From Lamellibrachia satsuma (Eukaryota > Annelida > Polychaeta > Sabellida > Siboglinidae), in NCBI GenBank assembly GCA_033239005.1, contig BSQZ01000030.1, positions 5,032,501-5,096,500 on the forward strand: a DNA stretch of 64,000 nt. The letters are read 5' to 3'. Under the pieces are notes generated by a model. That model did no database searches. It had not been told where the DNA came from and saw only the letters and a list, made by a program, of their open reading frames with translations. Every line of letters begins with the position of its first letter. Position 1 is the first letter of the stretch. Below are positions 9,183-64,000 of this stretch, piece after piece. The translations under genes and the position numbers were made by a program.

Positions 9183-10015
9183 TGGAACAGTCCGGTCTTG
9201 CGTCGACGAAAATGAAGCGTCACCGTCACTCGACCGTATTCGAATGGCACGCGTCGACCCATGTCGTCTCTTATATCCACTTCGATCGAGTGGAAGTTCG
9301 AGCGCAACAGAGGTATGTAGTGAACGTTAGTGAAACGTTCGGACACCCTGTCACCGTGACGTCCGCTAATCGGAATGGATCGCAACAGTGGCGCGAGAGT
9401 GTCACCCACTATACGAGACTCCACGACGTCCGTGTATACGTATAGGGTGTTGAACCCCTGCGTCATGTCCACCACGTCGGGGGCTTCGATGTGGAAGGGG
9501 TACGAGGAGTCGGAAGTTCGAGAGTCGGAGTCGAGTGATGACGCGGACGTAGCATCCGTTTCCGTTCCGGTGGCTACGATCTTGCGGAATCCTAACATGG
9601 AAGTAGTCGAGCTGTGGTACGGTATGGTGAACGAGGTGTTCTCCGTCATGTGTAACGTCATTTTTTGAGTGACGGAACTATAGCTCATTTGAGCTCGTGT
9701 CTTCTCCGTTCTCAGACTGTACAGTCCGATGTTGACGTGGTACAACAATGTTAACGGGTCGTCGTAATATCCACACGACAATCTCGCGCGTCGAGTCACG
9801 TCAGGAACATCGACCTCTTCGAGGAATAACCAGACATCGTTCTCCGTGACGTTGTACCAAGTGTGCGAATACTGCATCTCTGTCAACCCGCACTCCCACT
9901 CGCCGATCAGGTCGACTCGGTGAGGCAACTCCGTGACGTAATGACTCAAGGTGTTGTCGAGGTGCGTCTTCATAGAAGCGTTGCTAGGCAGCGTCATGTA
10001 GAAATCAGTCGTCAT
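9179..10015 (-). CDS. Candidate minor capsid (penton-like) protein of an endogenous adintovirus/Polinton
   Basis: An intact 278-residue ORF, first in the minus-strand gene block. It opens MTTDFYMTLPSNASMKTHLD and has alternating beta-rich and Ser/Thr-rich segments, with a serine/aspartate linker near residues 155-175. No transmembrane segment or signal peptide is evident. Proteins with this opening occur beside the major capsid protein in invertebrate Polinton-like elements, which suggests a capsid vertex (penton, single jelly-roll) role; that assignment is inference from position and memory of the family, not from a diagnostic motif. Its TGA stop overlaps the next gene's ATG (ATGA), a compact viral arrangement. 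Confidence 0.6.
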   Translation of the reverse strand: MTTDFYMTLPSNASMKTHLDNTLSHYVTELPHRVDLIGEWECGLTEMQYSHTWYNVTENDVWLFLEEVDVPDVTRRARLSCGYYDDPLTLLYHVNIGLYSLRTEKTRAQMSYSSVTQKMTLHMTENTSFTIPYHSSTTSMLGFRKIVATGTETDATSASSLDSDSRTSDSSYPFHIEAPDVVDMTQGFNTLYVYTDVVESRIVGDTLAPLLRSIPISGRHGDRVSERFTNVHYIPLLRSNFHSIEVDIRDDMGRRVPFEYGRVTVTLHFRRRKTGLFQ

Positions 10016-10074
10016 TACGTCTCAACGTGGGATTGGGTAGTAGATAGCCCAACGAGCTGCTCAACAGAGCCGTC

Positions 10075-10690
10075 CACTACTGTGCTTCTCCCGTCCCTAA
10101 ATCCTGCCTGTTCTTCAGCCAGTATTTCTTCTGCTTTCCCTTTGACGCGTAACATGATCTTGCTTGGTGACTAATGAGGCTGATAGTTCTGTATTTTTTG
10201 CATCGTCTTAGAATGATTATGGATTTTTTTCCGGATCCCCTGGCATAATGTAATGAGGACCTCTGCGTTTGGGCAGCTCTGCTGGAATGTTGTAGGTGCC
10301 GGGTGATTTTTCTGCTTTCAGTTTGCGCTCTGCCTCCTCTACTTCTTCGTTCATCACTTGCATGTTGTCTGTTTTGTCAACACTACTGGTTTTACTTTCC
10401 AGTATGCGGGCATCAGGTTTCAGTTTGTAACCGATTGTACAGCTCTTGGCGATACTCGGTCCATCGTGCAAGAACAGCCGCGTCATCAGTTAGCAGGGAG
10501 CTGTTCTTATCTTCAGTAACTGTAGCCTTGTATTACTGTTTTCTTGTCAGCTTCTTCAGTGTATCAAAGGCTTTCTTGCTGTTGCCATATTTCTGCCTTT
10601 CACAATTCTATCACATTGCTCTGAGATCCATTCAACTTTTGGTTTATCATCTCCGTTTGGTTAGTCTCGTGTTAAACCACCAGGTGGAGA
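10075..10690 (-). mobile_element. Non-LTR retrotransposon, 5' part of RT ORF (right part of the interrupted copy)
   Basis: Minus-strand frames read KKAFDTLKKLTRK, LLTDDAAVLARWTEYRQELY, VEEAERKLKAEKSPGTYNIP then AEEQAGFRDGRST. This is the N-terminal linker and first RT motifs of the same family as the left part. It stops at the GRST motif, so the RT core, including the catalytic aspartates, is missing between the halves. Stops are present. Confidence 0.8.
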
Positions 10691-10946
10691 CTGCGGGTGC
10701 CGCTAGGTGCGCCACCAAGCGGACACAATTAGTTCCTGCTGTCAGAATGTCCTCGCTGGAAGATAAATCTCTGGATACGTTGCACATTGCTATACTATGA
10801 CGACCTTGATGAACGGATTTATTACAATTTCGGTGAATTCTAGTTTCACGATGATGTGATCGGAATGAGATTTGAGGCGTAGATGAAGATTGAAGTCGAA
10901 CAAAACAAATTGTTCGCCCTCATCTCTCATCACAAGCTAAGTCAAG
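10691..10946 (+). other. Presumed promoter and 5' UTR region of the kinase gene
   Basis: Unique DNA between the retrotransposon and the kinase start codon. No TATA box or clear initiator recognised; the last 80 or so bases are the likely 5' UTR. Confidence 0.4.
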
Positions 10947-61890
<50,944 letters not shown>

Positions 61891-62039
61891 GTGTGTACAA
61901 CTCACATGTGTGTGCGTACGTGTGCGTGTGTGCCTGTGCATGACCAAATACAGTAAGTAAAATTTCTTCAGGTTATGTAACTAATATGGGATACAAGTCA
62001 TCAGGTCAGTTATATTACGAATAGTTATTGTTTATATCA

Positions 62040-64000
62040 CTGGACAGTTGACAGTTGAAGACCACTCTAGTAGAATTATTGTTTATATCACTGGACAGTT
62101 GACAGTTGAAGACCACTCTAGTAGAGTTATTGTTTATATCACTGGACAGTTGACAGTTGAAGACCACTCTAGTAGAGTTATTGTTTATATCACTGGACAG
62201 TTGACAGTTGAAGACCACTCTAGTAGAGTTATTGTTTATATCACTGGACAGTTGACAGTTGAAGACCACTCTAGTAGAGTTATTGTTTATATCACTTGAC
62301 AGTTGACAGTTGAAGACCACTCTAGTAGAGTTATTGTTTATATCACTTGACAGTTGACAGTTGAAGACCACTCTAGTAGAATTATTGTTTATATCACTGG
62401 ACAGTTGACAGTTGAAGACCACTCTAGTAGAGTTATTGTTTATATCACTTGACAGTTGACAGTTGAAGACCACTCTAGTAGAGTTATTGTTTATATCACT
62501 TGACAGTTGACAGTTGAAGACCACTCTAGTAGAGTTATTGTTTATATCACTTGACAGTTGACAGTTGAAGACCACTCTAGTAGAATTATTGTTTATATCA
62601 CTGGACAGTTGACAGTTGAAGACCACTCTAGTAGAGTTATTGTTTATATCACTTGACAGTTGACAGTTGAAGACCACTCTAGTAGAGTTATTGTTTATAT
62701 CACTGGACAGTTGACAGTTGAAGACCACTCTAGTAGAATTATTGTTTATATCACTGGACAGTTGACAGTTGAAGACCACTCTAGTAGAGTTATTGTTTAT
62801 ATCACTTGACAGTTGACAGTTGAAGACCACTCTAGTAGAGTTATTGTTTATATCACTGGACAGTTGACAGTTGAAGACCACTCTAGTAGAATTATTGTTT
62901 ATATCACTGGACAGTTGACAGTTGAAGACCACTCTAGTAGAGTTATTGTTTATATCACTTGACAGTTGACAGTTGAAGACCACTCTAGTAGAGTTATTGT
63001 TTATATCACTTGACAGTTGAAGACCACTCTAGTAGAATTATTGTTTATATCACTGGACAGTTGACAGTTGAAGACCACTCTAGTAGAGTTATTGTTTATA
63101 TCACTGGACAGTTGACAGTTGAAGACCACTCTAGTAGAGTTATTGTTTATATCACTGGACAGTTGACAGTTGAAGACCACTCTAGTAGAGTTATTGTTTA
63201 TATCACTGGACAGTTGACAGTTGAAGACCACTCTAGTAGAGTTATTGTTTATATCACTGGACAGTTGACAGTTGAAGACCACTCTAGTAGAGTTATTGTT
63301 TATATCACTGGACAGTTGACAGTTGAAGACCACTCTAGTAGAGTTATTGTTTATATCACTGGACAGTTGACAGTTGAAGACTACTCTAGTAGAGTTATTG
63401 TTTATATCACTGGACAGTTGACAGTTGAAGACCACTCTAGTAGAGTTATTGTTTATATCACTGGACAGTTGACAGTTGAAGACCACTCTAGTAGAGTTAT
63501 TGTTTATATCACTTGACAGTTGACAGTTGAAGACCACTCTAGTAGAGTTATTGTTTATATCACTGGACAGTTGACAGTTGAAGACCACTCTAGTAGAGTT
63601 ATTGTTTATATCACTGGACAGTTGACAGTTGAAGACCACTCTAGTAGAGTTATTGTTTATATCACTGGACAGTTGACAGTTGAAGACTACTCTAGTAGAG
63701 TTATTGTTTATATCACTGGACAGTTGACAGTTGAAGACCACTCTAGTAGAGTTATTGTTTATATCACTTGACAGTTGACAGTTGAAGACCACTCTAGTAG
63801 AGTTATTGTTTATATCACTGGACAGTTGACAGTTGAAGACTACTCTAGTAGAGTTATTGTTTATATCACTGGACAGTTGACAGTTGAAGACCACTCTAGT
63901 AGAATTATTGTTTATATCACTGGACAGTTGACAGTTGAAGACCACTCTAGTAGAGTTATTGTTTATATCACTGGACAGTTGACAGTTGAAGACCACTCTA
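62040..64000. repeat. 51-bp array, about 38 copies, containing the exon 14 acceptor and exon start (intron 14)
   Basis: Unit begins TTGACAGTTGAAGACCACTC and ends TTATATCACTGGACAG. GTTGACAGTTGAAGACCAC is identical to the exon 14 acceptor/exon edge at 61,808-61,825. Runs to the window edge. A 17-codon period gives minus-strand ORFs over 320 codons, all artefacts. Confidence 0.95.

Noticed and set aside
10016..10085. Terminal inverted repeat of a Polinton-like element at the right edge
   Set aside because: Only a five-base GTAGT/ACTAC dyad was seen and no matching sequence exists at the left edge near 6,165-6,430.
62015..63996. Minus-strand ORFs of 322 and 331 codons with a 17-residue period
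   Set aside because: Direct reading of the 51-bp array; no unique sequence or start context.

Overview
The window reads as animal (eukaryotic) DNA. It holds a multi-exon kinase gene with GT-AG introns, several invertebrate-type non-LTR retrotransposons, a Penelope-like fragment, Ty3/Gypsy pieces and an endogenous adintovirus/Polinton-like capsid module. The transposon families suggest an invertebrate, perhaps a lophotrochozoan such as a mollusc; this is inference and the species cannot be named from the sequence. By a rough hand tally about two thirds of the window is minisatellite: more than fifty tandem arrays with units of 11-91 bp.

Layout. Positions 1-10.9 kb are intergenic: Gypsy debris with a 27-bp array, several GC-rich and ACGT-rich arrays, an RTE-like retrotransposon split by a 26-bp array (4.2-5.4 kb), then a second non-LTR element (minus strand, 5.4-6.2 kb and 10.1-10.7 kb) interrupted by a compact minus-strand viral gene block. 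In transcription order the block is a candidate minor capsid/penton-like protein, a pX/pVI-like basic core protein, a decayed second copy of the pX gene, a major capsid protein and an adenain-like protease. No polymerase, integrase or packaging ATPase is present.

From 10,947 to the end runs one plus-strand host gene, the N-terminal part of a GCK-IV Ste20 kinase (Misshapen/MAP4K4/TNIK/MINK1 family). Fourteen coding exons (about 339 residues) cover the entire kinase domain and the start of the acidic linker. The remaining exons (coiled-coil region and CNH domain) must lie beyond 64,000. Introns range from 166 bp to over 13 kb and nearly all carry minisatellites.

The most unusual signal is where the arrays sit. 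At exons 2, 3, 5, 10, 11 and 13, and less clearly at 7 and 14, the tandem unit contains the exon edge together with its splice site. Exon 5 is followed by about 149 copies of a 41-bp unit, each with the last exon bases and a GTAAGT/GTAAAT donor. Exons 3 and 10 are preceded by runs of duplicated acceptors. Most decoys would add an in-frame stop or shift the frame, so correct splicing demands that one site be picked among many near-identical copies. A parallel rule holds for transposons: the 7.2-kb 34-bp array is built from Penelope ORF sequence, the 26-bp array from RTE reverse-transcriptase sequence and the 27-bp array from Gypsy gag-like sequence. Most long ORFs in the window are artefacts of these repeats.
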